Below are positions 1 to 9,096 of a DNA stretch of 57,268 nucleotides, piece after piece. Every line of letters begins with the position of its first letter. Positions within the stretch are counted from its first letter, which is position 1. A program made the position numbers and the translations under genes. Origin of the DNA: Desulfosporosinus sp. HMP52 (lineage in GTDB: Bacteria > Bacillota > Desulfitobacteriia > Desulfitobacteriales > Desulfitobacteriaceae); NCBI RefSeq assembly GCF_000765145.1, contig NZ_JMGA01000036.1:1-57268 (forward strand). The letters are read 5' to 3'. Under the pieces are notes generated by a model. It was given only the letters and a program-made list of their open reading frames with translations. It was not told the origin of the DNA and searched no databases.

Positions 1-84
1 AACGGAGAAAGGGTATGCTCCGCTCATTTTTTTCGCATCTTATTCAGAACATAGCTCTCTCAGATTCTCAATTCATTATTAAGA

Positions 85-127
85 GACAAAAAGGTGCCAT
101 GCAGTTTGCATAAGGCACCTTTTTGTC
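85..127. terminator. strong hairpin, probable bidirectional terminator
   Basis: Two 14-base arms (85-98 and 114-127) are perfect reverse complements. The arm is GACAAAAAGGTGCC, so a GC-rich stem carries A-runs on one side and T-runs on the other, as expected for a terminator working in both directions. The loop contains a further small TGCA inverted repeat. The gene it serves on the left lies outside the window. Confidence 0.75.
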
Positions 128-405
128 TACGGTCTGCAAGAGATAATGTATATTATCTCTTGTACTTATCTCCTGTTGTCGATTAAAAAATCAGATATAA
201 AATCGATGGGTAACCGCACTTTCGAGACCACCGACTCAAATTGAGGTAGCCTCAAGGGACACTTTAACATGCTCCAAAATATGGATAACCAAAAGTTAGC
301 TTTACTGCCAATACGACGCATCATAAGAATGTTGCCCATCAAACATATATACTGGTAATAATTTTACCTGACAATATTTTGCTTGATAAAGCTTTACTAA
401 CTTAT
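128..405. other. intergenic, no gene seen
   Basis: No open frame with a ribosome site is visible on either strand. The stretch is AT-rich and contains no repeat that I could recognise. It lies between the hairpin at 85-127 and the end of the small membrane protein gene at 406. Confidence 0.5.
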
Positions 406-609
406 TTAGAACCATCGGGAGATAAATAACAATATTCCAATAATTAAAACAGTAGTGATAATCTGATTGAGGCAACCACCATGTGTTAGCCCCCTTAAGT
501 CTCCAAATTGCGAACGATTTATTGAGTCTGCAAAATTAATAAATGGATTTCTTTTATATTCTTCAATTTTGCGTTTCTCTAGTTTATCCTGTTCATCTTT
601 TATGTCCAT
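406..609 (-). CDS. small membrane protein, DUF6366-like
   Basis: This is a 67-residue protein. The first half is very charged (lysine- and glutamate-rich, about residues 1-22), followed by NPFINFADSINRSQFGDLRG, a glycine/cysteine turn and one C-terminal membrane helix (about residues 47-65). The pattern 'NP..N..D.INR...GDL..L' followed by a single helix resembles the DUF6366 small-protein family of Bacilli and Clostridia; this is recognition from memory, not a search. I chose the ATG at 609 because GGGAAGGAG sits just before it on the minus strand; a longer frame reaches 651 without such a site. Its function is unknown. Confidence 0.6.
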   Translation of the reverse strand: MDIKDEQDKLEKRKIEEYKRNPFINFADSINRSQFGDLRGLTHGGCLNQIITTVLIIGILLFISRWF

Positions 610-820
610 TATTTCTCCTTCCCTATCATTTAGTGAGTTGGTTAACATCATCCTACGAATGCGTCACGGTTTAAGCATAATGCGATTCCCTAGTGAGTTA
701 TTCTAGGTATCTACCTCCAAATCCTTGCAATCCTGCACATCACCCAGCTATCTTCCCAATAATTCCCGATTATAAACAAAAAAATTGCCAGCCTACACGC
801 TGACAATTCAAAGCTGAATT

Positions 821-1051
821 CTATTTTTCATTCTTCGGTAAATCATTGAACAGTATCCGCATACAATCCCGCCGGAAGTACAAGATCCTCGACACGAAAA
901 CAACTCCATCTTCGCACCTGTAAAATATAAGGTGATTGGCACAGACAAGAAACCGATAGTCAGTCTGAATATCTACTACGGAAGATAGCAGGGCACCAAT
1001 TCCAGGATGCTCCGCCAGCCCTCGCACCTTATTGATGATGAAACACTCCAC
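821..1051 (-). pseudogene. ParE/RelE-family toxin, C-terminal part only
   Basis: The translation (76 residues from a GTG with AAGGAG upstream) matches the second half of ParE/RelE plasmid-stabilisation toxins: 'DIQTDYRFLV...HLIFYRCEDGVVFVSRILYFRRDCMRILF'-type strands, here split by a few substitutions. Family members are usually about 95-105 residues and begin with a strand and two helices that are absent here. The frame stays open upstream into the last codons of the efflux adaptor gene, which argues that the toxin's 5' end was replaced when the adaptor gene came to lie next to it. No antitoxin gene is visible. It is probably non-functional, though the ribosome site would permit translation of a short product. 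Confidence 0.6.
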
Positions 1052-1065
1052 TTGCTCCTTAACCC

Positions 1066-2313
1066 CTACTGACCACTCACCACATTAACCTTCTCCCCTT
1101 CATTGAGAAAAATCTGTCCTTCAGTGATGATCTCATCACCGGCTTTCAGGCCATCGATAATCTCCGTAAACCTGTCATTAGCTAGCCCGGTTGTCACTTG
1201 GACTTTTTTTACACTACCCTCTGCAACCAGATATACAACTGACACACTGTTTTCAATTTTGATTGCCTCATTAGGAACGGTCAGGACATTTTCTTTTACA
1301 GCTTCAGGTAAGAAAACTCTGGCGAACATACCTGATTTCAAATCATCCGTAGTATTGAGCAGAATCTTGATCGTATAAGCCTTGGACTTGCTGTCCGCAT
1401 TAGGGCTGATATAGTCAACCACCCCCTCTACGAGCTTGTTTTCCAGAGCATTCATTTTCAGAGAAATAATTTCTCCTTTTTCAATCTTAGCCACCACTTT
1501 ATCCGGCACACTGATTTCGACCATCATAGTATCTGTATCAATGATTGTCAAAGCAGCGGTGGAACCGGAGATAATCTCCCCTTCCTCCACATTCTGCCCG
1601 GAGACTATTCCTGAAATGGGTGCGGTAATCACCGTATTCTTCAGCTGCTCAGAAGCATAATTAACTCCGGCGGCAGCTTGATTTACTTGGGCTGAAGCCA
1701 CGCTGACTGAATCCGGCCCGGATTTTTCTTTGAGGAGTTTGAGATTATCCTGGGCCGTTTTTAAATCCACCTCTGCACTGGCGTATTGTTTTTGGAAATC
1801 ATCCAGAGTCAGTTTGGCGATGACTCCGTTGGCATACAATTGTTGATTCAGATCATATTTTTTCTTGGCATCCTCATAAGTGATTTGTTTATTTTCCACG
1901 GTTTGCTCAGCTTGCAGGACTTGCTGATCATAAGCGGAGCCTGCGGTCTTGGCCAGATTGGCCTGGCTTACCTCCAGATTGGCTTGCTGCTGCTGAAGCT
2001 GAGCTTGTAAGTCCCCCGAGTCTAAGGTAAACAGCACCTGACCTTTTTCCACTCTATCACCGGCCTCAACCTGAACTGTCGCAACCCTGCCCGCTATTTT
2101 AGAGGAAACGGTCACTTCTTGAACCGGCTTCAGAATACTGGCGTATTCCACTTCCGTTGTCAGGGTGGCTGCACTCGCTGTCACTGTTGTGACATTTTTG
2201 ATTGACGGCACAACTTCTGCTTCTTTATTTCCGAAACCGGATATTAAGGCAACCAAGATTATTCCGGAGATCACTACCCCTAAACCTAGGCCCAGCCCTT
2301 TAATACGCTTCAT
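1066..2313 (-). CDS. RND efflux periplasmic adaptor (HlyD/MFP family)
   Basis: This 415-residue membrane-fusion protein would couple the RND permease encoded just upstream to the cell exterior. It has one N-terminal membrane anchor (about residues 7-26), then a biotinyl-lipoyl-like half, a long coiled coil (about 100-215, with QAQLQQQQANLEVSQANLAK), the second lipoyl half ('TVITAPISGIVSGQNVEEGE'), a beta-barrel and a C-terminal membrane-proximal domain ending 'GEKVNVVSGQ'. The start ATG lies inside the last codons of the permease gene (14-base overlap) and has GGGAGG in front, so the two are translationally coupled. No outer-membrane channel gene is present. A 30-base piece of this gene recurs near 11.36 kb. 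Confidence 0.9.
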   Translation of the reverse strand: MKRIKGLGLGLGVVISGIILVALISGFGNKEAEVVPSIKNVTTVTASAATLTTEVEYASILKPVQEVTVSSKIAGRVATVQVEAGDRVEKGQVLFTLDSGDLQAQLQQQQANLEVSQANLAKTAGSAYDQQVLQAEQTVENKQITYEDAKKKYDLNQQLYANGVIAKLTLDDFQKQYASAEVDLKTAQDNLKLLKEKSGPDSVSVASAQVNQAAAGVNYASEQLKNTVITAPISGIVSGQNVEEGEIISGSTAALTIIDTDTMMVEISVPDKVVAKIEKGEIISLKMNALENKLVEGVVDYISPNADSKSKAYTIKILLNTTDDLKSGMFARVFLPEAVKENVLTVPNEAIKIENSVSVVYLVAEGSVKKVQVTTGLANDRFTEIIDGLKAGDEIITEGQIFLNEGEKVNVVSGQ

Positions 2314-5300
2314 AATCTTCTACCTCCCTGATCGTTAGAATTGGCTTCTTTCGTTTCGCCAGATACTGCCGGGCATCATCCATCAAGGTATAAACTACCG
2401 GCAGAACAATGGGGGATAAAACTGTCGATGTAATCATGCCCCCGATAATTATAATGGCCATCCCGCTTCTCATTTCACTTCCGGCTCCGCTGGATAGCGC
2501 CGAGGGCAGCATACCGACAATCATGGTTGCTGAAGTCATCAGGATGGGTCTTAAGCGAGTGGTTCCCGATTCGATCAGGGCTTCTCGCAGGGGCATTCCT
2601 TGTTTCATCAAGGTTTGGGTATAGTCAATCAACAAGGTTCCGTTCTTGGATGCCAAGCCGTCCAGCAAAATCAAGCCAATCATGGATAAGATATTCAAGG
2701 ATTGCCCGGATAAAGCCAGCAAGCCAAAGGCCCCGATAATTGCACAAGGCAAGGAAAGCATTCTGATAAAGGGAGTTAAGAAGGATTCATACAAAATAAT
2801 CAGAATGGCATAGACCAGAACAATCGCCACAACCAGGGCCTGAATCAGGGCGCTGAAGCTCTCGGCCATGTTTTCCTGACTGCCGCCGAATTCTATCGTA
2901 TAGCCATCAGGCAGGCTAGTGCCCTCCAGTTGGTTTTCAATGAGCGTAGTTACATCTCCCAGGAGACTGTTTTGTAAATTCGCTGAGATAGTTACGATGT
3001 TCTCTCTATCCTCTCTGGATAGTTTTAAAGGACTTTCGGCGTACTCAATGGCCGCTACCTGATTCAGGGCAATCTGCTCTCCGGCCGAATTTTGAACCTT
3101 GACGGCGCCCAAATCAGCGGGAGTTTGGATCTGGTCATCTATAAACCGGAGGACAATATCATATTCATTCCCGTTCTGCCGGTAGATACCGGCCTTCGAT
3201 CCCTGGAGTCCGGTTCTGAGAACCGTAGAAATATCCGGGGTATTTACTCCGTATTGAACAGCCGCCAGCCTGTCAACCTTCACCTGGATCTCGCTCTCAC
3301 TGGTTCGCTCGGAATTAGTGACGTCCGCCGTCCCCGGGGTGGCTTTGACAATATCCTCTACTTTGTAGGACAACTCTTTTAAAACAGCCGGGTCCTCTCC
3401 ACTGATGACTAGCTGAACGGGTTTACCGTTTCCACCGGCGGATTGAGCTTCAGAAACGCTGAATTGAACTCCCGGCAGGGTATTCCCCCACTGGCGCATT
3501 TCTGTAGCAATTTCAGTCTGGCTCTTTTGCCGTTCACTTTTGTCCACCAGCTTGACGATAATATTGGCTGAGGATTTATCTGAGTTATATCCCACAGTGG
3601 TGAGATAATCCTTCACTTCAGCCATAGTCTGCAATTGATTTTCAACCAGGCTGACCTTTTCCTCTGTTTGTTTTAAACCGGAACCCGAAGTAAGATTCAG
3701 CTCAATGGAGATCTGGCTTTGATCACTTTGGGGGGTAAACTCAGTTTTAATAAAACCCAGGGGCAGTAAGGAGACAGCCAGAATACAGCCGGCAATTAAC
3801 AGGCTGACAACTTTCCACCTGTGATCCAGAGACCAGATTAATAGCTTCTTATATAGTTCAGTTGCCCGGTCCAGGACAGGGGGAAATCTTCTGGGTTTTT
3901 TAGTATCCGGCTGAAGCTCTCCCGCTTCTTCCGGATTCTTCTTTTTTAGAAATAGGGAAGCCAGCATGGGGGTTACCGTAAAAGAAACTAAAAGGGAAAA
4001 GAGGGATGCCACGGCAACGGTGAGTCCGAATTCTTTAAAGAACTGGCCCACCATGCCCGACATAAAGGCTACGGGGATAAAGATGACCACATCACAGAGA
4101 GTTATGGCGATTGCTGCCATACCTATCTCCCTGCGCCCTTGGATGGCTGCCTGTTTCGGGTTTTTCCCCATGCCTAAATGTCTCTGAATATTCTCCAGAA
4201 CCACAATGGAATCATCCACCAGAATACCGATACTCAAGGATAAAGCCATGAGGGTCATCATATTCAAGGTAAAATCAAAGGCATACATCATAAAGAAGGT
4301 GGAAACCAAGGAGGTGGGGATGGCCACCAGGACAACTAAGGATGACTGCCAGCTCCGCAGAAACAGCAAGAGTACAAGAGCTGTTGTAATGACTCCTTCC
4401 ACAAGGCTGGATTTAACATCTTCCAGAGAATCGTTGATAAAAGTAGTACTATCCGTGGTTACTGTGACACTTACTCCTGCTGGCAGCTGTGCTTGAATCT
4501 TCAGCAATTCAGCTTTGACATTATTCACAGCCTCGACAACATTGGCGTCACTTTGCTTTTGAATACTGATGCCCAAGGCATTGGTTCCATTCAAGGTTAA
4601 GATTTGTTCTTGGTCGGGATATTCCAGCTGGATCTGGGCAATATCTGCCAGCCGAACAGTCCCTCCTTCCGAGTTGGAAATTAACAAATTCTTAATTTCA
4701 TCGATATCTTTAAACTGTCCCACTACCTTAACGGCTTGGTCGCTGGTATCCAGACTTATCCGGCCGGCAGGGAGATTGCTGTTTTCCGTCTTTAGCTTTG
4801 TCAGCAAGGTATTGACATTAACTCGGTAATAATCCAGAGCCGTTTTGTCTAAGCGAATGGCCAGCTGCTTATCCTCGGCACCTTGAAGGCTGACCTGGCC
4901 AATGCCGGGTATCTTCGCCAAATCCTCTTTAATCTTTTCCCCTTCATTTTGGAGTTGGTCATAGGGGATCGTGCCGGTGAGGCCCAGAGTCAGGACAGAC
5001 TGGGCATCCGCGTCAATCTTCCTGAGAATCGGGGAATTGACATCCTCAGGCAGTTTGCCTGAGGCACCATCCACTGCCTTTTGCACGTCTAAAAAGGCTG
5101 AATTCATATCCGTTTCCATGGTGAAGGTTATAATTGTTTGTCCAATACCTTCTTTAGATATTGATTTCAGGGTATCAATTCCACTGATCCCGGAAACTGC
5201 ATCTTCAATGGGTTTGACAACGTCCTCTTCTATCTCTTCGGCACCTGCACCGCTATAACCGGTGGTGACAGTGATAATAGGTACGTTGATAGAGGGGTAT

Positions 5301-5407
5301 AAATCCGCGCCCAGACTCTTATAGCCGAAAATACCGATACCAATAAATAAGGCCAGCAAGACAAAGACTGCCGAAGGCCTCTTTACCGATAACTCAGTAA
5401 TACTCAT
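2300..5407 (-). CDS. RND efflux permease (AcrB/HAE1-type)
   Basis: This is a 1,035-residue proton-driven inner-membrane pump. The RND hallmarks are all visible: an N-terminal helix (MSITELSVKRPSAVFVLLAL), two large extracytoplasmic loops, helix bundles after about residues 330 and 860, and the proton-relay motif 'GILVDDSIVVLENI' in TM4. Its length is normal for the family. It precedes the adaptor gene, overlapping by 14 bases. The upstream two-component genes point the same way, but a terminator-like hairpin at 5511-5534 separates them, so this pair probably has its own promoter in 5408-5505. The substrate cannot be told from sequence. Confidence 0.92.
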   Translation of the reverse strand: MSITELSVKRPSAVFVLLALFIGIGIFGYKSLGADLYPSINVPIITVTTGYSGAGAEEIEEDVVKPIEDAVSGISGIDTLKSISKEGIGQTIITFTMETDMNSAFLDVQKAVDGASGKLPEDVNSPILRKIDADAQSVLTLGLTGTIPYDQLQNEGEKIKEDLAKIPGIGQVSLQGAEDKQLAIRLDKTALDYYRVNVNTLLTKLKTENSNLPAGRISLDTSDQAVKVVGQFKDIDEIKNLLISNSEGGTVRLADIAQIQLEYPDQEQILTLNGTNALGISIQKQSDANVVEAVNNVKAELLKIQAQLPAGVSVTVTTDSTTFINDSLEDVKSSLVEGVITTALVLLLFLRSWQSSLVVLVAIPTSLVSTFFMMYAFDFTLNMMTLMALSLSIGILVDDSIVVLENIQRHLGMGKNPKQAAIQGRREIGMAAIAITLCDVVIFIPVAFMSGMVGQFFKEFGLTVAVASLFSLLVSFTVTPMLASLFLKKKNPEEAGELQPDTKKPRRFPPVLDRATELYKKLLIWSLDHRWKVVSLLIAGCILAVSLLPLGFIKTEFTPQSDQSQISIELNLTSGSGLKQTEEKVSLVENQLQTMAEVKDYLTTVGYNSDKSSANIIVKLVDKSERQKSQTEIATEMRQWGNTLPGVQFSVSEAQSAGGNGKPVQLVISGEDPAVLKELSYKVEDIVKATPGTADVTNSERTSESEIQVKVDRLAAVQYGVNTPDISTVLRTGLQGSKAGIYRQNGNEYDIVLRFIDDQIQTPADLGAVKVQNSAGEQIALNQVAAIEYAESPLKLSREDRENIVTISANLQNSLLGDVTTLIENQLEGTSLPDGYTIEFGGSQENMAESFSALIQALVVAIVLVYAILIILYESFLTPFIRMLSLPCAIIGAFGLLALSGQSLNILSMIGLILLDGLASKNGTLLIDYTQTLMKQGMPLREALIESGTTRLRPILMTSATMIVGMLPSALSSGAGSEMRSGMAIIIIGGMITSTVLSPIVLPVVYTLMDDARQYLAKRKKPILTIREVEDYEAY

Positions 5408-5504
5408 GATTATGTACCTCTTCCCTTGGTTTTAATGGAATTATACAAGGCAAAGGTAAACTCCGGCTAAAGAGAAAATAATTATCTGTAAAGCAATTCT
5501 AAAA

Positions 5505-5534
5505 AATAATGAAGTGACCTTTTTCGGTCACTTC
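5505..5534 (-). terminator. terminator overlapping the kinase stop codon
   Basis: The arms GAAGTGACC (5511-5519) and GGTCACTTC (5526-5534) are perfect complements with a 6-base loop. Read on the minus strand, the stem is followed by ATTATTTTTT. The stop codon of the histidine kinase (5528-5530) lies inside the stem. This would end the regulator-kinase transcript before the pump genes. Confidence 0.8.
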
Positions 5535-6574
5535 ACAAGGGGTAAGGCAAAGCGGATGCCCAATCCTCCGTAATTGGAGTGAAAGGCAGATATCTCACCG
5601 CCATGATGCTCGATAATGGATTTGCAGCTGGCCAGACCTAATCCCATCCCCCCGTTTTGGTTCTGTCGGGATTTATCCACGGTAAAGAATTTTTGAAACA
5701 GCAGAGGCAGTTCCTTTTCCGGCACACCCGCACCATTATCCTCCACCTGGAAAAAAGCATATTCGCCGCGGACATAGCCCCGCATATAGACCTTTAAGTC
5801 TTTTCTCTCCCCATACCTCACGGCATTGCTGAAGAGATTCCCGAAAACCCGGCGGATCATGTGTTCGTCAATCGTGATGTGCTGGTTGGCTTTGAAGCTG
5901 TTTTCCCAAGCCAGTTCGAAATCAAAACCGGATAATTCCGTCTCATATTCAGTGGCAATGCTGGCAAATAGCTTCTGGGCGGGGACGGATTTCATATCCA
6001 GCGCATCCAATTCCACCTCCCCCTTAGTATAGGAAGAGAAGGTGTTAATCAGCTCGGCAATATGCTTGGTTTTCTTGAGGATCAGCTCATGATATTCCTG
6101 GGTTTCCTTTTCAGAAAGATTTTTCTGCAGGGCTAACAATTCCACAAAGCCATTGATGGTCGTCAAGGGAGTCTTTAAGTCATGAGCCATGGCGGCAATC
6201 ATCCCGATTTGTTCCTTGTGGGCTTGATAAAGCCTGTCTTCCATTTCATTAAAGTGATTGTATAGTTCTCCGATTTCATCCCTTCGTTTCGAGCTTAAGA
6301 TTACGGGCCGACTTATGTTTACCCTTTTCAACCGGGTATTAAGCAACTGAAGGGGTTTTGTAATGTTAAAATGTAAATAGACGGCTAAAATGACAAACAC
6401 CGTACCCGTGAGAATCAGCAAATAAAAGGCCACTTCTAATTGCACGGGCATTAAGGGTAATCTTAAGATTTTGGGCTTTTCCGTCATGAAATTTTTGATA
6501 AATACTGCCCCCGGAAAGATGATCAGCACAAAAACCAACATGAACAGCAGCGGCAGCTTGATCTTTAACTTCAT
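5528..6574 (-). CDS. sensor histidine kinase
   Basis: This 348-residue membrane kinase is a partner of the OmpR-type regulator that ends 8 bases upstream. It has two membrane helices (about 7-26 and 47-68) with only a short loop of about 20 residues between them, so it lacks a real external sensor domain. A HAMP linker follows (about 69-120), then the phosphoacceptor box 'AMAHDLKTPLTTI' with His131, the N box 'NLFSNAVRYG', and the ATP-lid motifs 'DNGAGVPEKE' and 'GMGLGLASC'. The short loop suggests sensing within or near the membrane, for example of membrane stress or a pump substrate. Control of the adjacent RND pump is an inference from position only. Confidence 0.9.
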   Translation of the reverse strand: MKLKIKLPLLFMLVFVLIIFPGAVFIKNFMTEKPKILRLPLMPVQLEVAFYLLILTGTVFVILAVYLHFNITKPLQLLNTRLKRVNISRPVILSSKRRDEIGELYNHFNEMEDRLYQAHKEQIGMIAAMAHDLKTPLTTINGFVELLALQKNLSEKETQEYHELILKKTKHIAELINTFSSYTKGEVELDALDMKSVPAQKLFASIATEYETELSGFDFELAWENSFKANQHITIDEHMIRRVFGNLFSNAVRYGERKDLKVYMRGYVRGEYAFFQVEDNGAGVPEKELPLLFQKFFTVDKSRQNQNGGMGLGLASCKSIIEHHGGEISAFHSNYGGLGIRFALPLVK

Positions 6575-6582
6575 AGCCCTTC

Positions 6583-7296
6583 CTACCCTTCCGTATATTT
6601 GTAGCCGATACCCCAGATTGTCTTAATAAAGTCATACTTGCTGCCAAGTTTTTTGCGAATGTTTTTGATATGCACCGTGACAGTATTTATCTCACCGTAT
6701 TCCCCTGCCCAAACATTTTCATAGATTTGCTCCCGGGTCAGGACGTTATTGGGATGATGCATGAGAAAGGATAAGATTTGAAATTCCTTGGTGGACAGCT
6801 CAATCTTCTCCTGGTCTAAGTAAGCCTCAAAGGTCTTTTGATTTAAAATCAGGGGTGAAGCTGAGGGGAACTTCTGTGGCTCGGCCTCCTGTTTAAGTCC
6901 TTTCCATTCGTTGTACAATCGGTCAAACTTTCTGAAATGAGCTTTAATCCTTGAAGTAAGCTCTTGAACACTGAAGGGTTTGGTCATATAGTCGTCGGCA
7001 CCGATCTCCAGGCCAATAATTTTGTCAATGTCTCTATCCCGGGCGCTTAAAAACAGAATGGGAATACTGTAATTATTTCTGATGTTTCGGCAGACTTCCA
7101 GCCCGTCCATTTGGGGCATCATAATGTCCAGGACAATAAAATCCACCGGATTTTCTTTAAGTACCGCTAAAGCCTCCGGGCCGGAATGGGCAGCGATCAC
7201 TTCAAATTGTTCAAGTCGCAAACTTTTCGTGATCAGCTTGACAATATCCGGATCGTCATCGACTACTAAAATCGTCTTCTCCACATGTTTCACCAA
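6583..7296 (-). CDS. OmpR/PhoB-family response regulator
   Basis: This is a 237-residue regulator. It has a receiver domain with the acidic pocket D13-D14-D15, phospho-acceptor Asp57 in 'IVLDIMMPQMDG' and the conserved Lys in 'YMTKPF', then a C-terminal winged helix ('LSTKEFQILSFLMHHPNNVL', 'VTVHIKNIRKKLG'). It is the first gene of a unit with the histidine kinase. The start is uncertain: a TTG at 7296, GTG at 7293 and GTG at 7284 all lie after AAAGAAG, and the third gives the more usual spacing. Confidence 0.9.
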   Translation of the reverse strand: MVKHVEKTILVVDDDPDIVKLITKSLRLEQFEVIAAHSGPEALAVLKENPVDFIVLDIMMPQMDGLEVCRNIRNNYSIPILFLSARDRDIDKIIGLEIGADDYMTKPFSVQELTSRIKAHFRKFDRLYNEWKGLKQEAEPQKFPSASPLILNQKTFEAYLDQEKIELSTKEFQILSFLMHHPNNVLTREQIYENVWAGEYGEINTVTVHIKNIRKKLGSKYDFIKTIWGIGYKYTEG

Positions 7297-7680
7297 CTTC
7301 TTTACTTTGCTTTTCTTTATATCATAGCAAACATAAATAAAGCAAAAATAAAAAACTATAAAGATTTGTGATTAGAGTTCACTTTGTTATAAAAGCCGCG
7401 TGGCAGTTGCTTTTTAAGAGCGTTGAAAATAGCTTTTCTCTTTTAAGGGACTTCATAAATTTCTCGAAGTTATGTGAAGAGCAGTTAATTCAATTCATTA
7501 ATCAAGTAAACTATGGAAGTCAGGGAAAAACCCTCTGTTTAGAATAATTCAGTCACACTTACATCATTTCATAAGTACTGGGTACAATAACCGAGTATTA
7601 GGTTAATAGAGTAAGAAACTAAAGGTTTTCTCTAACCCCCCTCAGAATATAGGAAGTCCAATTAAGGAGATTAAAAATTG
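7297..7680. other. intergenic between divergent genes, no gene seen
   Basis: This AT-rich spacer separates two divergently oriented genes. A possible minus-strand -10 (TATGAT) lies just upstream of the response regulator, and the ribosome site AAGGAG for the next gene is at 7664-7669. Nothing else is recognisable. Confidence 0.4.
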
Positions 7681-8148
7681 ATGTCCCTTTACTTTATGCA
7701 TCTGATAAAATTATCAATATTTCTTCTCGCACTTATTGTACTTGTTCCGAGAGCTGAAATCCGTCGTCTTGCTGTATATGGAATTACATTTGGTAGCATG
7801 TATGATGTAATAGGACTCACAATTGGTCATTTAACAGACGTTTTTCGGTGGATTAACTTTGGTCCTTTCGGCTATGGTTATTTGCCAATAGACTCACCAA
7901 TATCTTGGTGCGCATTTTACATTATGTATTTCTATCTTTTGCCTAAACATAGGCCGTTAGTATATATATTTCCTGTATCAGGGATAGTTATGAGCATGAT
8001 ATACTCAAGAGTATTAGTCAACTTAGGGATGTTTATTGAGCCTAATTTTCTATTAAGATTGGCTAATTTCACATTTTGGTTTTCTTTGGCGACCTGGGGT
8101 TACTTAAAATTAAACAAATACGTTGAAGCAAAACATAGAGTGTGTTGA
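7681..8148 (+). CDS. multi-pass membrane protein of unknown function
   Basis: This 155-residue protein is mostly hydrophobic, with about four to five membrane helices and tryptophan/proline-rich turns (WINFGPFGYGYLPIDSPISW). I do not recognise the family with certainty; it resembles the small Clostridial membrane proteins sometimes annotated as CBO0543-like. I chose the ATG at 7681; a TTG immediately before it is also possible, and both are served by AAGGAG at 7664-7669. It stands alone between divergent and convergent neighbours. Confidence 0.7.
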   Translation: MSLYFMHLIKLSIFLLALIVLVPRAEIRRLAVYGITFGSMYDVIGLTIGHLTDVFRWINFGPFGYGYLPIDSPISWCAFYIMYFYLLPKHRPLVYIFPVSGIVMSMIYSRVLVNLGMFIEPNFLLRLANFTFWFSLATWGYLKLNKYVEAKHRVC

Positions 8149-8283
8149 TAAGAAAGTTTTCCATATCCTTCTGTATAAAGCCTATTTAAAGAGGATGGGA
8201 GTCTTCTCGCCGCGCGATGATAAAAGAAGCTGCATGGAGTCTGGTGCCCCGTAAACCAGAAAACCGCCATGGACGGCGGCTCC

Positions 8284-8685
8284 TCAAATATCTCCTTCGC
8301 TATATGCGTCTAATGTTAATGATAATTTTCTCAGATCTATTACAGCACCTAACTCCATGAGCAAATCTAGCCCTAAAAGCCCATTAATATTGCCTTGTGG
8401 GTCAATAACTCCAAAATCCATTTTAACTTCTAAACTTGCCTCACCCAATTTGACTTTCACGACATTTTTAGAGAAAAAGTTATGTAGACTTCCTCCAACA
8501 CCATAAAATGAATTTACGCTGTCTTCTAATTCAGCAAAAATTCCTATATCCTCAACTGCATCCGGGGATATTATTGTCTCTGCAGCCCCAGTATCAATTA
8601 CAATATTTTCAATTACTTTTGTATTCCCACGAAAAGATATTTGGATAGAGGTAAACAAAAGCCCATCCTGAAACTTCATATTCAT
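8284..8685 (-). CDS. retropepsin-like aspartyl protease
   Basis: This 133-residue protein is about the size of one retropepsin lobe. It carries the catalytic triplet 'IVIDTGAAETII' (Asp-Thr-Gly-Ala), a glycine-rich flap-like segment ('YGVGGSLHNF') and the C-terminal 'NGLLGLDLLMELGAVIDL', which corresponds to the Ile/Leu-Gly-x-Asp motif of retropepsin-type enzymes. Such one-domain proteins are expected to act as dimers. No signal peptide is seen, so it is probably cytoplasmic. Its start codon overlaps the stop codon of the upstream 81-residue gene (TAATG), so the two form one translational unit. The substrate is unknown. Confidence 0.8.
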   Translation of the reverse strand: MNMKFQDGLLFTSIQISFRGNTKVIENIVIDTGAAETIISPDAVEDIGIFAELEDSVNSFYGVGGSLHNFFSKNVVKVKLGEASLEVKMDFGVIDPQGNINGLLGLDLLMELGAVIDLRKLSLTLDAYSEGDI

Positions 8686-8930
8686 TAGAATGTTCCTCTA
8701 AATCCAAATATTTGTTTAATCTGTACTTCAAGCTTTTCTTTTCCGGTGTGATAAACTAGTTCATCGTCTTTTGTGCGTACTAACTCTCTTGTTGCTTCCC
8801 TCTTATCATCAAAAGCCTTTACTACTGCCAGATCATCAATGTACCGTACATTATCTTCAATATGAGCCTTTAGTATCTGGATTTTTACAAATCGGTTAGG
8901 ATATATATTTCTAACTTCCTCCCATTTCAT
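8685..8930 (-). CDS. conserved small protein paired with the aspartyl protease
   Basis: This is an 81-residue soluble protein starting 'MKWEEVRNIYPNRFVKIQIL' and ending 'QIKQIFGFRGTF'. It is beta-rich in appearance with several charged turns. I recall the same small protein ('W.EV...YPN.FV...' to 'GFRG') directly before retropepsin-like genes in other Firmicutes and Cyanobacteria, so the pairing is probably conserved. Its role is unknown; it could be a partner, inhibitor or substrate of the protease. The ribosome site is GAGGGGA, and the stop codon overlaps the next start. Confidence 0.75.
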   Translation of the reverse strand: MKWEEVRNIYPNRFVKIQILKAHIEDNVRYIDDLAVVKAFDDKREATRELVRTKDDELVYHTGKEKLEVQIKQIFGFRGTF

Positions 8931-9096
8931 TAAAATACATCCCCTCGTTAATTCAATTTAATCCCATTATACCATGTTACTTACAATCAACGAATCATCT
9001 TGTAAAGCCAATCCAAATATTTAGCGCATGGATGCGTATAGGTGGCATATATACGCCTCCTGACTTCAAAGCTTTTTTGATTTTCCAGGCATGCTA

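Noticed and set aside
3092-3382. Plus-strand open frame inside the first RND permease gene
   Set aside because: It lies wholly within the minus-strand permease, has no ribosome site and no recognisable family; it is a shadow frame.
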